Shown one piece after another: positions 31,323 to 38,966 of a DNA stretch of 51,778 bases (its first letter is position 1; each line of letters starts with the position of its first letter). The notes beneath the pieces are model-generated. The model was not told where the DNA came from, did not search any database, and saw only the letters and a list, made by a program, of their open reading frames with translations. The stretch covers positions 1-51,778 of the forward strand of contig CACYKF010000006.1 of NCBI GenBank assembly GCA_902774905.1, written 5' to 3'. The translations under genes were made by a program, and so were the position numbers. This DNA comes from an uncultured bacterium (GTDB taxonomy: Bacteria; Cyanobacteriota; Vampirovibrionia; Gastranaerophilales; Gastranaerophilaceae).

Positions 31323-32840
31323 ATGAAAAAACTTCTTTTGGTATTGTTAATGTTGTCACTCCCGAGTGCTGTTTTTGCACAAGACGAGTGGAAGAATGAT
31401 TTGCGTTCAAAATTTCTTAATAACGAAACGATTATTATGGAAATTAATATGCGCTCTTTTAATTCACAGGATATAGACGGTGACGGGTTTATCAATGAAG
31501 ATTTGGGCGAAGTTAGAGGAACTTTTGTTAATGGTGTTGAAAGACTTGATGAAATAAAAAATCTTGGAATAAATACACTGCATATTTTACCGATTACCCC
31601 GACAGGAAAATTAAAATCTCTCGGTACGGCGGGAAGTCTTTATGCTGCATCTGATTTTAAATCTCTGAATAAAGATTTGTATGATAAAAATTCTAAATTA
31701 ACATTTGAAGAACAAGCCAAAAATTTTATTGACGAAGCGCATAAAAGAGGAATCCGAATAATCGTTGATATTCCTGCGTGCGGGAGTTACGATTTATTTT
31801 TACAAAGACCTGATTTGTTTGTAACAAATTCCTCAGGCGAACCTATTGTGCCTTCAGATTGGACTGATGTAAGACTGCTGGCAACTGGTACTGAAGAAAA
31901 AATTGATGTTAATGTATATAGTTTATACAAAGATTTTGTTAAATATATGATAAATCTTGGTGTTGACGGGATAAGAGCAGATGTTGCTCACTCAAAAACT
32001 ATGGCTTTCTGGAAAGAACTTATCGCTTATTCAAGAAAAAATGACCCTGAATTTATGTGGCTTGCCGAAGTTTCTGAAAGTTGGAATGAACCTGTATCTT
32101 CTTATGGTGTTTTTACCCCGTATGACAAACTTTTAGAAGCGGGTTTTGACGGATATTACGGTTCATTTTTTAACATAAAAGACTGGAAAAATGCAGACGA
32201 ATTGTATAATCAAATTAATTTTACCCTTAATGAACTTAAAAAATTTAACGGCTCAAAAGCGGTAATCGGAAGTTTTACAACTCATGATGAGGTCAGTCCT
32301 ATATTGTTAAAAGGTTCTGCGTTAAGTGATATGATTATCTGGCTTAATGCAACTTTGCCTGTTAATTCTTACTTTGTTGACGGATTTCAGACAGGGGATG
32401 ACTACAAATATGTAATGGGGAATAAACCTGCACCAAATACAAATACGGATGATGATATTTATTTTACTCACAGGGGTAAAATTGATATATTCAATCTTTC
32501 CCGTAAACCAGGCGGGAATAATACTTATCTGAAAAATGATTTTATTTTGGGAAATGATGTCAAAAAAAGTCTTTTACCAATTTTGAATGAGAAAAATTTT
32601 ACTCCGCTAAAAACCAAAAATTCAAAAGTTTTTGCTTACACAATCGGCGATTTAAACAAAAGAGTTCTTGTAGTCGGAAATCTTAATTTTAACGAAAATG
32701 AAAAAGCAACAATTATTATACCAAAGTATAAAAAAAATAATGTTTTACCGATAAAAGTAACTCAGGTTCCGACGATAAAACATGGCAAAATTCAGATGAA
32801 TTTGCAATCAGGCGAGATTGTTGTGTTGATTTTGAATTAG
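31323..32840 (+). CDS. Exported GH13 alpha-amylase-family enzyme
   Basis: The signal peptide ends at AVFAQ (about residue 20). A 505-aa GH13 barrel follows. It keeps the nucleophile region GIRADVAHS (D220), the acid/base region LAEVSES (E249) and the transition-state region FTTHDE (H321, D322). Region I reads VDIPACGSYD and lacks the usual N-H pair, so substrate binding may differ. DIDGDGFINED near the N-terminus is the family's Asp/Gly-rich, possibly Ca-binding loop. The C-terminal beta domain is complete. It likely cleaves alpha-glucans in the periplasm. It is co-transcribed with the LysM gene, and its stop overlaps rarA's by 4 nt. Confidence 0.88.
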   Translation: MKKLLLVLLMLSLPSAVFAQDEWKNDLRSKFLNNETIIMEINMRSFNSQDIDGDGFINEDLGEVRGTFVNGVERLDEIKNLGINTLHILPITPTGKLKSLGTAGSLYAASDFKSLNKDLYDKNSKLTFEEQAKNFIDEAHKRGIRIIVDIPACGSYDLFLQRPDLFVTNSSGEPIVPSDWTDVRLLATGTEEKIDVNVYSLYKDFVKYMINLGVDGIRADVAHSKTMAFWKELIAYSRKNDPEFMWLAEVSESWNEPVSSYGVFTPYDKLLEAGFDGYYGSFFNIKDWKNADELYNQINFTLNELKKFNGSKAVIGSFTTHDEVSPILLKGSALSDMIIWLNATLPVNSYFVDGFQTGDDYKYVMGNKPAPNTNTDDDIYFTHRGKIDIFNLSRKPGGNNTYLKNDFILGNDVKKSLLPILNEKNFTPLKTKNSKVFAYTIGDLNKRVLVVGNLNFNENEKATIIIPKYKKNNVLPIKVTQVPTIKHGKIQMNLQSGEIVVLILN

Positions 32841-34069
32841 TTTGTATACTTTCTTCCGACAAGTTCATCAGGCAAAAATTGTTGTTCAACATCAGGCGCA
32901 TTGTGGGTATAGACATAACCTATCCCAAAACCGTAATTTTTAGCATCTTTATAGTGTGCATCTCTCAAATGCATTGGCGGCGGATAATCTTTTCCGCCTG
33001 CAATATCATTCAAAGCACTATCAATTGCCATAATTGTTTCATTTGATTTTTTTGCCCTTGCGACATAAATTACTGCCTGTGCAAGCGGTATTCTGCCTTC
33101 CGGTAAACCCAAAAGTTCTACTGCTTTATAGGCATTTACTGCAACATTGAGGGCATTAGGGTCGGCATTGCCGACATCTTCTGATGCGCAAACAATTAAT
33201 CGTCTTGCAATAAACCTTGGATCTTCTCCTGCGGTTATCATTTTGGCAAGGTAATAAATTGCAGCATCAGGGTCGCTTCCTCTGAGGCTTTTTTGAAATG
33301 CAGAAGCACAATCATAATGTTCTTGTTGCGAGTATCTTGTATTCCTTTGCTGACAAATTTCTTCTATTGTTTTAACAGATAAAAACCTTTTTCCGTCTTT
33401 TAAATCACTTGCAAAATAGGCATTTTCAACTATATTGAGCGCATATCTTGCATCCCCTCTTGCAAGGTTTATAATAAAATCCAAAACTCCGCTTTCGCAA
33501 TCCATTTGGGAATAAGTTTTTGCAAGATAACCAAACCCTTTTTTGATAATACTTGCCATACTTTCATCATCAATAGAATTTAGCCTTATAACCTGAACTC
33601 TTGATAAAAGCGCGGGAACAACCTGAAAAGACGGATTTTCGGTCGTTGAACCGATTAAAAACAGTGTTCCGTTTTCAAGATGTGGTAAAAGTGCATCCTG
33701 CTGAGTCTTTGAATAACGATGAATTTCGTCTATAAAAAGAATTGTTTTTTGTCCTGCCCTCAAACATTCTTTTGCTTTTTCTACTGCATCTTTAATATCT
33801 TTTACCCCTGAAGTTACGGCTGAAATTTCAATAAAATTTGCGTTTGTTTTAGTCGCAATTAGTCTTGCTAAAGTTGTTTTTCCGCACCCCGGAGTTCCCC
33901 AAAAAATCAGGGAAAATAATCTGTTTGTTTTTAGCAAATTTAACAGGGGGCTTTTGGGGGAAATAACATTACTCTGTCCTAAAAAATCTTCAATAGTTTT
34001 CGGGCGAAGTATCTCTGCAAGCGGTGTTTGCTTTGTTTGATTTTCAAGTTCCGTAAATAAGTTATTCAT
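32837..34069 (-). CDS. rarA: Replication-associated recombination protein A
   Basis: This AAA+ ATPase of the clamp-loader-like MgsA/WRNIP1 family acts at stalled replication forks. At 410 aa it has LRPKTIEDFLGQ, Walker A GTPGCGKTT (58-66), Walker B ILFIDEIHR, the sensor region GSTTENPSF, ARGDARYALN and the C-terminal tetramerisation domain with DYPPPMHLRDAHYKDAKNYG-like signature (PPPMHLRDA). It is slightly short of the usual 430-450 aa but appears complete. It faces the sugar-binding protein gene across a 39-nt gap that contains TATAAT for the plus strand and half an R5 element. Confidence 0.95.
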   Translation of the reverse strand: MNNLFTELENQTKQTPLAEILRPKTIEDFLGQSNVISPKSPLLNLLKTNRLFSLIFWGTPGCGKTTLARLIATKTNANFIEISAVTSGVKDIKDAVEKAKECLRAGQKTILFIDEIHRYSKTQQDALLPHLENGTLFLIGSTTENPSFQVVPALLSRVQVIRLNSIDDESMASIIKKGFGYLAKTYSQMDCESGVLDFIINLARGDARYALNIVENAYFASDLKDGKRFLSVKTIEEICQQRNTRYSQQEHYDCASAFQKSLRGSDPDAAIYYLAKMITAGEDPRFIARRLIVCASEDVGNADPNALNVAVNAYKAVELLGLPEGRIPLAQAVIYVARAKKSNETIMAIDSALNDIAGGKDYPPPMHLRDAHYKDAKNYGFGIGYVYTHNAPDVEQQFLPDELVGRKYTN

Positions 34070-34087
34070 AGTATAATGTTATCATGG

Positions 34088-34118
34088 TTAGTGAATTGTG
34101 AGTAGTGAATGGTGAATC
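34088..34118. repeat. R5 GTGAAT-type repeat, single arm at a gene start
   Basis: TTAGTGAATTGTGAGTAGTG and onward repeats the 7-mer units of R5. It covers the ATG (34109) of the solute-binding protein gene, so the repeat may have replaced the original start region. Confidence 0.55.
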
Positions 34119-35371
34119 GTCCTTTACAAATTATAATAATTACAATTATTTTAATAATCACAGGAATATTTTTTATCTTCAAAAAAACACCCTCAAATAA
34201 TGAAGTAGTTTTTTGGACTTTGCAGATGAGTGATTTTGCGCCGTACATAAACGGGGTTATAAGTGATTTTGAAAAAGAAAATCCTGATATAAAAATTAAA
34301 TGGGTAGATGTTCCGTTCAGCGAAGGCGAAAAGCGCACTCTTGCCTCTGTTTTGAGTGATAATCCGCCGGATTTGGTTAATCTTAACCCTGATTTTAGTG
34401 CAACTTTGGCTCATAAAGGCGCACTTTGGGAGATACAAAAAAGTGAACTTATACAATTTAATGATGAAATTCTGAAATCACTTGAAACAGACGGAAAAAT
34501 GTTTTCAATCCCTTGGTATGCAACAAGTGCGATAACAATTTATAACAAAGATTTAATTTCATCTGTTCCTAAAACTTATGGGCAGTTAGCAGAAATTGCT
34601 CCGCAAATTCGTAAAAAAGGAGCATATATCACTCTGCCAAACATCACAGAAAACGACACAATGCTAAAAATTTTAAATAAATACGACTGTACCCTCTCTA
34701 ATGGAGATGGAGCCAATGTTAGTGAGCAAAGCAAACTTTACATTGGCGGGAGAGGGTTAATTTCTGTTAGTTGTAAAAAAGTATTCGCTTTATTCAAAGA
34801 CCTCTATTCAAAAGATTTGATACCGAAAGAAACTGTTACAATGACATTATCGGAAGCGTTGGAAAAATATATGTCAGAAAATATTGCACTAATCGGTGCA
34901 GGAGCAAATTTTTTGAATATGATAAAAGAAAATGCGCCGCAGACTTATTCAAAGACTGATGTGGCAGAGCAAATAAAAGGGGATTTGGGACAAAATGATT
35001 TTTCTTTAATGAATTTTGTAATTCCACTAAGAGCAAAACACAAAGATGAAGCACTTAAATTTGCGTTGTTTTTGACAAACGATAAAAACCAGTTAGAACT
35101 TGCGAAACTTACTAATGTCCTTGCGGTAAATAAAGAAACTTTGAATAATGATTTTTACAAAAAATATGACAAAAACGATCTTATGGCAAAGGCAAGAGTA
35201 ATCAGCGCAGGTCAGTTAAACAAACTTCAGCCTGTATTCAGAACGCAAAAAAATCAAAAAGAAATCAATAATCTTGTAAATAACGCAGTACAAAATATAT
35301 TGCTAAATAAAGGTGAAACAGAAAAAATATTAAAAGAACTTGATAATAATATAAAATTATTAGAAAAATAA
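34109..35371 (+). CDS. Extracellular solute-binding protein (sugar ABC type) with in-frame palindrome
   Basis: This 420-aa family 1 binding protein has an N-terminal membrane segment (about 6-24) instead of a lipobox, then EVVFWTLQMSDFAPYI, a DVPFSEGEKRTLASVLSDNPPDL hinge region (the PPDL motif) and IPWYATSAITIYNKD, as in sugar ABC systems. Residues about 195-217 (CTLSNGDGANVSEQSK..IGGRG) are translated from a palindrome (34690-34758) and look foreign to the family. The permease at 20804 may be its partner, though they are unlinked. The start codon lies in an R5 repeat without a good ribosome site, so the true N-terminus is uncertain. Confidence 0.85.
   Translation: MVNRPLQIIIITIILIITGIFFIFKKTPSNNEVVFWTLQMSDFAPYINGVISDFEKENPDIKIKWVDVPFSEGEKRTLASVLSDNPPDLVNLNPDFSATLAHKGALWEIQKSELIQFNDEILKSLETDGKMFSIPWYATSAITIYNKDLISSVPKTYGQLAEIAPQIRKKGAYITLPNITENDTMLKILNKYDCTLSNGDGANVSEQSKLYIGGRGLISVSCKKVFALFKDLYSKDLIPKETVTMTLSEALEKYMSENIALIGAGANFLNMIKENAPQTYSKTDVAEQIKGDLGQNDFSLMNFVIPLRAKHKDEALKFALFLTNDKNQLELAKLTNVLAVNKETLNNDFYKKYDKNDLMAKARVISAGQLNKLQPVFRTQKNQKEINNLVNNAVQNILLNKGETEKILKELDNNIKLLEK
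34690..34758 (+). repeat. Palindromic element in frame inside the binding-protein gene
   Basis: The outer arms ACCCTCTC (34691-34698) / GAGAGGGT (34750-34757) and inner arms GCCAATGT (34712-34719) / ACATTGGC (34740-34747) form a nested palindrome of 69 bp. It keeps the frame open for 23 codons. The TACCCTC...GAGGGT outline is that of the R3 repeats. Confidence 0.65.
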
Positions 35372-35392
35372 GGTGCAAAAATTTGCACCCTA
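35372..35392 (+). terminator. Hairpin after binding-protein gene
   Basis: GGTGCAAA (35372-35379) and TTTGCACC (35382-35389) form a perfect stem directly after the stop. The T tract is weak, so termination efficiency is uncertain. Confidence 0.5.
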
Positions 35393-35400
35393 CATCCTTT

Positions 35401-35503
35401 CTCCCCTAAGTAGGGGTGGTTAGGAGGGGTTTTAGGCATTTGTAATCTGACACCCATCCCCAGCCCTTCCCTAAATAGGGAAGGGAGCAGATAAATAAGT
35501 TAG
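35401..35503 (+). repeat. R4 103-bp direct repeat, copy 1
   Basis: It begins CTCCCCTAAGTAGGGG and ends with CAGATAAATAAGTTAG. It differs from the copy at 36747-36849 at four positions by my reading. Internal hairpins include CCCTTCCCTAAATAGGG. With copy 2 it brackets the two genes at 35600 and 36203. Confidence 0.9.
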
Positions 35504-35537
35504 TAGTGTGGGTACGCTTTTGCTATTCCCACACTAC
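35503..35537 (-). terminator. Hairpin downstream of EF-hand gene
   Basis: GTAGTGTGGG (35503-35512) and CCCACACTAC (35528-35537) form a perfect 10-bp stem at the edge of the R4 repeat, downstream of the minus-strand gene ending at 35600. It has no T run, so it may be another repeat. Confidence 0.4.
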
Positions 35538-35599
35538 AGTCTTATTTGCTATTTGATAGACTAAAGTATACACTAAAGTTTTGACTTACAACTTATAAT

Positions 35600-36064
35600 T
35601 TACGATTTTGCCGGATTACCACTCTCTAAAAATTTATTAAAGAAATTTTTTACGCGTTCACCAAATGATGCTTTTGGTCTTGTATCGATAATAAGTTTAC
35701 CTTTTTCATATACAGTATCATATGTTCCGTTATCTTTAGAACTTCGCATAGTAATACTTCTTCCGTTTTTATACGTTTCTACCCTTGCGTCAAAGTTCCC
35801 ATCTCCATCAAAATCATGTAGTTCAACTTTTGCAGCATGCCCCTCGGCATCATAACCATCGTAATAATAGGATACTCTACCTTTTTCGTCTTCATGTTTT
35901 TCTAAAACACGATTACCGTTTTTGTCACAAAAAATACTGATTTCATAACCTTCTCCGCCGATTTTTGGGTGTTTGGTTTGAGAATAATCAATTTTTTCTT
36001 TCAAAGCACCTAAATCAGGATTTCTGAACATACTTGTTTTAGGCAAATCTGCACCACTTGTCAT
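35600..36064 (-). CDS. Hypothetical protein with EF-hand-like loop, 154 aa
   Basis: AAAGGAG supports ATG 36064. There is no signal peptide. The central region is a run of short beta strands with turn motifs (FCDKNGNRVLEKHEDEKGR, YYDGYDAEGHAAKV) and a canonical calcium loop D-x-DGDG-x-x-D (residues 84-92), then a basic C-terminal helix (GERVKNFFNKFLESG). The strand-turn spacing recalls YD/RHS-like or FG-GAP-like repeats. No firm family assignment is possible. It lies between two R4 direct repeats with the XRE gene, which may mark a recently acquired segment. Confidence 0.65.
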   Translation of the reverse strand: MTSGADLPKTSMFRNPDLGALKEKIDYSQTKHPKIGGEGYEISIFCDKNGNRVLEKHEDEKGRVSYYYDGYDAEGHAAKVELHDFDGDGNFDARVETYKNGRSITMRSSKDNGTYDTVYEKGKLIIDTRPKASFGERVKNFFNKFLESGNPAKS

Positions 36065-36202
36065 AAGATACTCCTTTCATTTTTACTCTTATCTCTTAAG
36101 TAAACATTGTTATACTCATGTAAAAACAAAGGAGTATATAAAAATTGCATAAATTATGTATATTTGTTACATAAATTTACAATTTTATGCAGATTTATTT
36201 CA

Positions 36203-36529
36203 TTATTCGTTTGATAAAGACATTATTACTTTATAAATAGTTTCAACCTTTTCTCTGTTATCTTTTATATTGTCTAAATATTTATATATATCATCTAACA
36301 ATTCAGTAGTTGGTCGCAAGTGACTTGAAATTATAAAGTCCTCAAATGTAATATTGCAATATTTTAGTATGTTTTCTATCGTTTGCACGGATGCAAAACT
36401 TTCCCCAATTTCTAATCCTGCAAGAGTTCTTGTTGCGATATTAATTTTTTCCGCAAACTGTTCTTGCGACAGATTTTCTTTTTTCCTAAGCCTTTTTATT
36501 TTTAGCCCGATTTCTTTTTTAATATCCAT
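36203..36529 (-). CDS. XRE-family HTH transcriptional regulator
   Basis: This 108-aa protein has an N-terminal helix-turn-helix of the Cro/CI (XRE) type (about residues 6-62: IGLKIKRLRKKENLSQEQFA, then TRTLAGLEIGE and ILKYCNITFEDF). A C-terminal helical segment (about 68-108) probably serves dimerisation. Single-domain XRE proteins usually repress their own or an adjacent promoter, and the EF-hand gene downstream on the same strand is the natural candidate. No toxin-antitoxin partner or phage gene is visible. Both genes lie within the R4-bounded segment. Confidence 0.9.
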   Translation of the reverse strand: MDIKKEIGLKIKRLRKKENLSQEQFAEKINIATRTLAGLEIGESFASVQTIENILKYCNITFEDFIISSHLRPTTELLDDIYKYLDNIKDNREKVETIYKVIMSLSNE

Positions 36530-36683
36530 ACCTATATTTTATAAATTGTTTTTAAAAATAGTAATGCAACATCAATGCATAAAATATTATACTAATGTGA
36601 CTATTTGACATAATAATTTAAAATCATGCATTTAAAATGCATGAATAGAAATTTATAACTCGTGATATAATAAAAACGGCTGG

Positions 36684-36706
36684 ATTGCTTCGCTATCGCT
36701 CGCAAT
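36684..36706. repeat. R8 palindrome (ATTGC...GCAAT type)
   Basis: ATTGCTTCGCTATCGCTCGC and the closing AAT form an imperfect palindrome flanked by CTGG and GACA. Sequences of this kind are scattered in many bacterial genomes (from memory). The whole gap 36530-36886 contains only this unit and R4 copy 2. Confidence 0.6.
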
Positions 36707-36746
36707 GACATGTTATCGTAGAATATTATATAATTAAAATATCTCT

Positions 36747-36849
36747 CTCCCCTAAGTAGGGGAGGTTAGGAGGGGTTTCAGACATTTGTAATCTGACACC
36801 CATCCCCAGCCCTTCCCTAAATAGGGAAGGGAACAGATAAATAAGTTAG
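36747..36849 (+). repeat. R4 103-bp direct repeat, copy 2
   Basis: It is nearly identical to 35401-35503 and in the same orientation, ending in the shared GATAAATAAGTTAG. It is followed by a GGCTTTACCAAGCC hairpin and the ribosome site of the dehydrogenase gene. Confidence 0.9.
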
Positions 36850-36886
36850 CAGGTAGGCTTTACCAAGCCGACAAGAAGGAGAATAA

Positions 36887-37897
36887 ATGAAAGCATTAGT
36901 ATTTGATAAAGAATTAAAATTCGTTGAGAATTACGAAAAACCTGTGCCAAAACAAGGTGAGGCACTTGTGCGTGTTAATTTGGCAGGAATTTGTAATACC
37001 GATTATGAAATAACAAAAGGTTATATGGGTTATGAAGGAATTTTAGGTCACGAAGCAGTCGGAGTTGTGGAAGATGTAAATATTGCCCCCACCCCGAAAT
37101 CAGAGATTTCGACCCTCCCGCAAGGGGAGGGTAAACATCCGTTAATTGGCAAGAGGGTTGTGCCTGAAATCAGTTACGGGTGTAAAGACCCGGATTGTGA
37201 GTGGTGTGCAAAGAAAAACTACCGCCATTGTCCGAATAGGCACACTCTCGGTATTTGGAGAAAAGACGGTGTTTTTGCACAATATTTCACTATGCCGGTT
37301 GAAGTTCTGTTTGAAGTTCCTGATAATGTCCCCGATACTCAGGCTGTTTTTGTTGAACCTTTGGCGGCAGCATTGGAAATAAATGAACAATTGCATATAA
37401 AACCGATGGATAAGGTTGTGGTGCTTGGTGACGGAAAGTTAGGCTTAATTACGGCACTTGCGCTAAACGCTCAAAATATTAATGTGACATTAGTCGGAAA
37501 ACACCAAAATAAACTTGATATTGCAAAAGCACAAGGGGTAAAAACCGCACTTTTGAGTGATTTTAAAACAGAAAAAATCTATGATGTCGTAGTTGAAGCA
37601 ACGGGAAGTGTAAACGGATTTGAAACCTCACTTGCCCTGACCAAACCAAGAGGAACACTCGTTCTAAAAAGTACGGTTGCGACAGGGAAAGAACTGAATC
37701 TTGCTCCGATAGTTATTGATGAAATTACTGTTTTAGGCTCCCGCTGCGGTCAGTTTCCGCCGGCTTTGAGGATGTTAGAATCCGGAAAAGTTGATTTCTC
37801 TCCGCTAATTTCAGGGATTTATTCAATAGATGAAGCCCAAAAAGCGTTTGAAAAGAATAAAGAAAAAGACACTCTCAAAGTGCTTTTGAAGATGTAA
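36887..37897 (+). CDS. Zinc-dependent MDR alcohol/threonine dehydrogenase-like protein with in-frame palindrome
   Basis: This 336-aa medium-chain dehydrogenase has the catalytic zinc set (C36 in GICNTD, H55-E56 in GHEAVG), the structural zinc cysteines C99, C104, C107 and C115, and a Rossmann fold (VVVLGDGKLGLIT). Residues 68-82 (PTPKSEISTLPQGEG) are the translation of a 47-bp R3 palindrome (37087-37133) placed in the loop before HPLIGKRV. The same peptide frame appears in the M14/DUF559 gene. The loop is a surface turn where family lengths vary, so function may survive. AGAAGGAG precedes the ATG. The substrate is unknown. Confidence 0.9.
   Translation: MKALVFDKELKFVENYEKPVPKQGEALVRVNLAGICNTDYEITKGYMGYEGILGHEAVGVVEDVNIAPTPKSEISTLPQGEGKHPLIGKRVVPEISYGCKDPDCEWCAKKNYRHCPNRHTLGIWRKDGVFAQYFTMPVEVLFEVPDNVPDTQAVFVEPLAAALEINEQLHIKPMDKVVVLGDGKLGLITALALNAQNINVTLVGKHQNKLDIAKAQGVKTALLSDFKTEKIYDVVVEATGSVNGFETSLALTKPRGTLVLKSTVATGKELNLAPIVIDEITVLGSRCGQFPPALRMLESGKVDFSPLISGIYSIDEAQKAFEKNKEKDTLKVLLKM
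37087..37133 (+). repeat. R3 palindrome inside the dehydrogenase coding region
   Basis: CCCCACCCCGAAATC-AGA-GATTTCG followed by ACCCTCCC-GCAA-GGGGAGGGTA: two perfect hairpins, the same 47-bp unit as at 13730 and 13927. It contains no stop in the host frame. Confidence 0.88.
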
Positions 37898-37910
37898 TAA
37901 TATTAAAAGC

Positions 37911-37930
37911 GTCGGCATTGTAATGCCGAC
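37911..37930. repeat. R6 palindrome
   Basis: GTCGGCAT-TGTA-ATGCCGAC, followed by CAAC. It is the same unit as at 12255-12274, here just after the dehydrogenase stop where it could also act as a weak terminator. Confidence 0.65.
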
Positions 37931-37965
37931 CAACTTTTGAAAATTGAATAATGCCCAAAATATAT

Positions 37966-38035
37966 TACCCTCTACCTTTGGGAGAGGGTAGAAAATCAAA
38001 ACGAATAATGAGTTTTAGATTTTCGGGTGAGGGTA
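37966..38035. repeat. R3-type repeat, inverted orientation
   Basis: TACCCTCTACC-TTT-GGGAGAGGGTA, then GAAAATC / GATTTTC arms and GGGTGAGGGTA. It has the two-hairpin R3 outline reversed, with an extra 22 nt in the second loop. Confidence 0.6.
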
Positions 38036-38052
38036 TAATGCACATAAAAAAC

Positions 38053-38104
38053 GGGAATTTTGTCATTCTGAACTTGTTTCAGAATCTTAAATTCCCGCTT
38101 TTTA
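38053..38104 (-). terminator. Terminator of rpmB containing an R7 palindrome
   Basis: On the minus strand the outer GCGGGAATTTAAG / CAAAATTCCCG stem encloses ATTCTGAA / TTCAGAAT (38065-38085) and ends in TTTTTT. The inner palindrome is the interspersed repeat also seen at 7500-7520. Confidence 0.75.
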
Positions 38105-38120
38105 TAATCAAAATTTTTAA

Positions 38121-38309
38121 TTACGCTTTTGTAACTTTACCTGCTTTGATGCAAGAAGTACAAACTCTGATTCTTTTTACAGTACCGTTTACGACTGCTT
38201 TAACAGACTGCAAATTCGGTTCTTGTGTATGAACATTCTGCTTCATAGAAAATGATCTGTCAGCAGATTTTCTTGGTGCTTTTCCGCATATTTCACAACA
38301 TTTTGCCAT
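38121..38309 (-). CDS. rpmB: 50S ribosomal protein L28
   Basis: This 62-aa protein has the L28 signature CEICGK near the start, PNLQSVKAVVNGTVKRIRV and CTSCIKAGKV at the end. It is a zinc-binding (C+) form with paired CxxC motifs (C5/C8 and C50/C53). It is a component of the large ribosomal subunit. AAAAGGAA precedes the ATG. The gene stands alone, away from rpmG, and ends in a terminator that has absorbed an interspersed repeat. Confidence 0.96.
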   Translation of the reverse strand: MAKCCEICGKAPRKSADRSFSMKQNVHTQEPNLQSVKAVVNGTVKRIRVCTSCIKAGKVTKA

Positions 38310-38433
38310 AATTATATTCCTTTTCTATTTGATGTAAATCTTTAACATTATCTATATTATCCTAAAAATACTATTTTGCAAGTTTAGGGATGAATAAAGT
38401 GTTAAATTTTGTTAAATGATTTTATAATTATGG

Positions 38434-38439
38434 TAGAAT
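38434..38439 (+). promoter_or_regulatory. -10 box (TAGAAT) of leaderless gene at 38446
   Basis: TAGAAT is followed by 6 nt (CAGATT) and ATG, with no ribosome site. A TTAAAT lies about 17 nt further upstream. Confidence 0.6.
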
Positions 38440-38445
38440 CAGATT

Positions 38446-38859
38446 ATGAAAAAGATATTTTTAAGTTTAGCATTATTATCATTTTTAACTCCGCTTTGTT
38501 TTGCCGACCAATATGTGCCGGAATTTGACAAAATGAAAGTTATGCGTTGTGAAGTTGTGGAAACAGTTTTTGAAAACGATAGAGAAAAAGCAGTAAACGG
38601 TTACCACAGGACATACAGGCTTGATGATGAGTATCAAAACATTTATCTTGAAAAAGATTTTATAAATGGTCTTGCTTATTATGGCGATGATAAAATTATA
38701 TATAATGAACAAACCATGACAGATTTTTCAATAGTTTCAACTAATGTTGAAATTGACAGAAAAGAAATGAAAATTACTGTTTCTTCCCGTATAGAATACG
38801 ATAATCCCGATTTTGGAGAAAAAGAATCTGTCGGAATTGGCGAATGTAAATATTTATAA
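38446..38859 (+). CDS. Secreted hypothetical protein, 137 aa
   Basis: A clear Sec signal peptide (KKIFLSLALLSFLTPLCFA, cleavage near residue 20) precedes a beta-rich acidic mature domain of about 117 residues. It has a cysteine near each end (C34 in KVMRCEVVET and one in GIGECKYL), which could form a disulfide outside the cytoplasm. The strand pattern resembles a small lipocalin-like or beta-sandwich fold, but no family is recognised. It is transcribed from a leaderless-type promoter and appears monocistronic. Confidence 0.7.
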   Translation: MKKIFLSLALLSFLTPLCFADQYVPEFDKMKVMRCEVVETVFENDREKAVNGYHRTYRLDDEYQNIYLEKDFINGLAYYGDDKIIYNEQTMTDFSIVSTNVEIDRKEMKITVSSRIEYDNPDFGEKESVGIGECKYL

Positions 38860-38901
38860 TAAAATTTTTGTTTTAGGGGCAATTTTTTCTGCTGAAAATA
38901 C

Positions 38902-38920
38902 TTTATATATATGTAGGTAA
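38902..38920 (+). promoter_or_regulatory. Shared upstream motif (TTTATATATATGTAGGTAA)
   Basis: This 19-nt motif recurs nearly unchanged before the genes at 49037 (48976-48994) and, in its first 15 bases, 41533 (41555-41569, minus). It could be a promoter variant or a regulator site for a shared regulon. Confidence 0.45.
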
Positions 38921-38966
38921 AATGTATTGCATATTTTTGCAAAAAAAGGTTAAAGGTTAGTTATAT

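Noticed and set aside
36203-36529. Prophage or toxin-antitoxin locus
   Set aside because: There is a single XRE protein without integrase, phage structural genes or a recognisable toxin beside it.
37951-38232. Open frame of 93 codons on the plus strand
   Set aside because: It crosses an R3 repeat, the rpmB terminator and the antisense of rpmB. No ribosome site fits.
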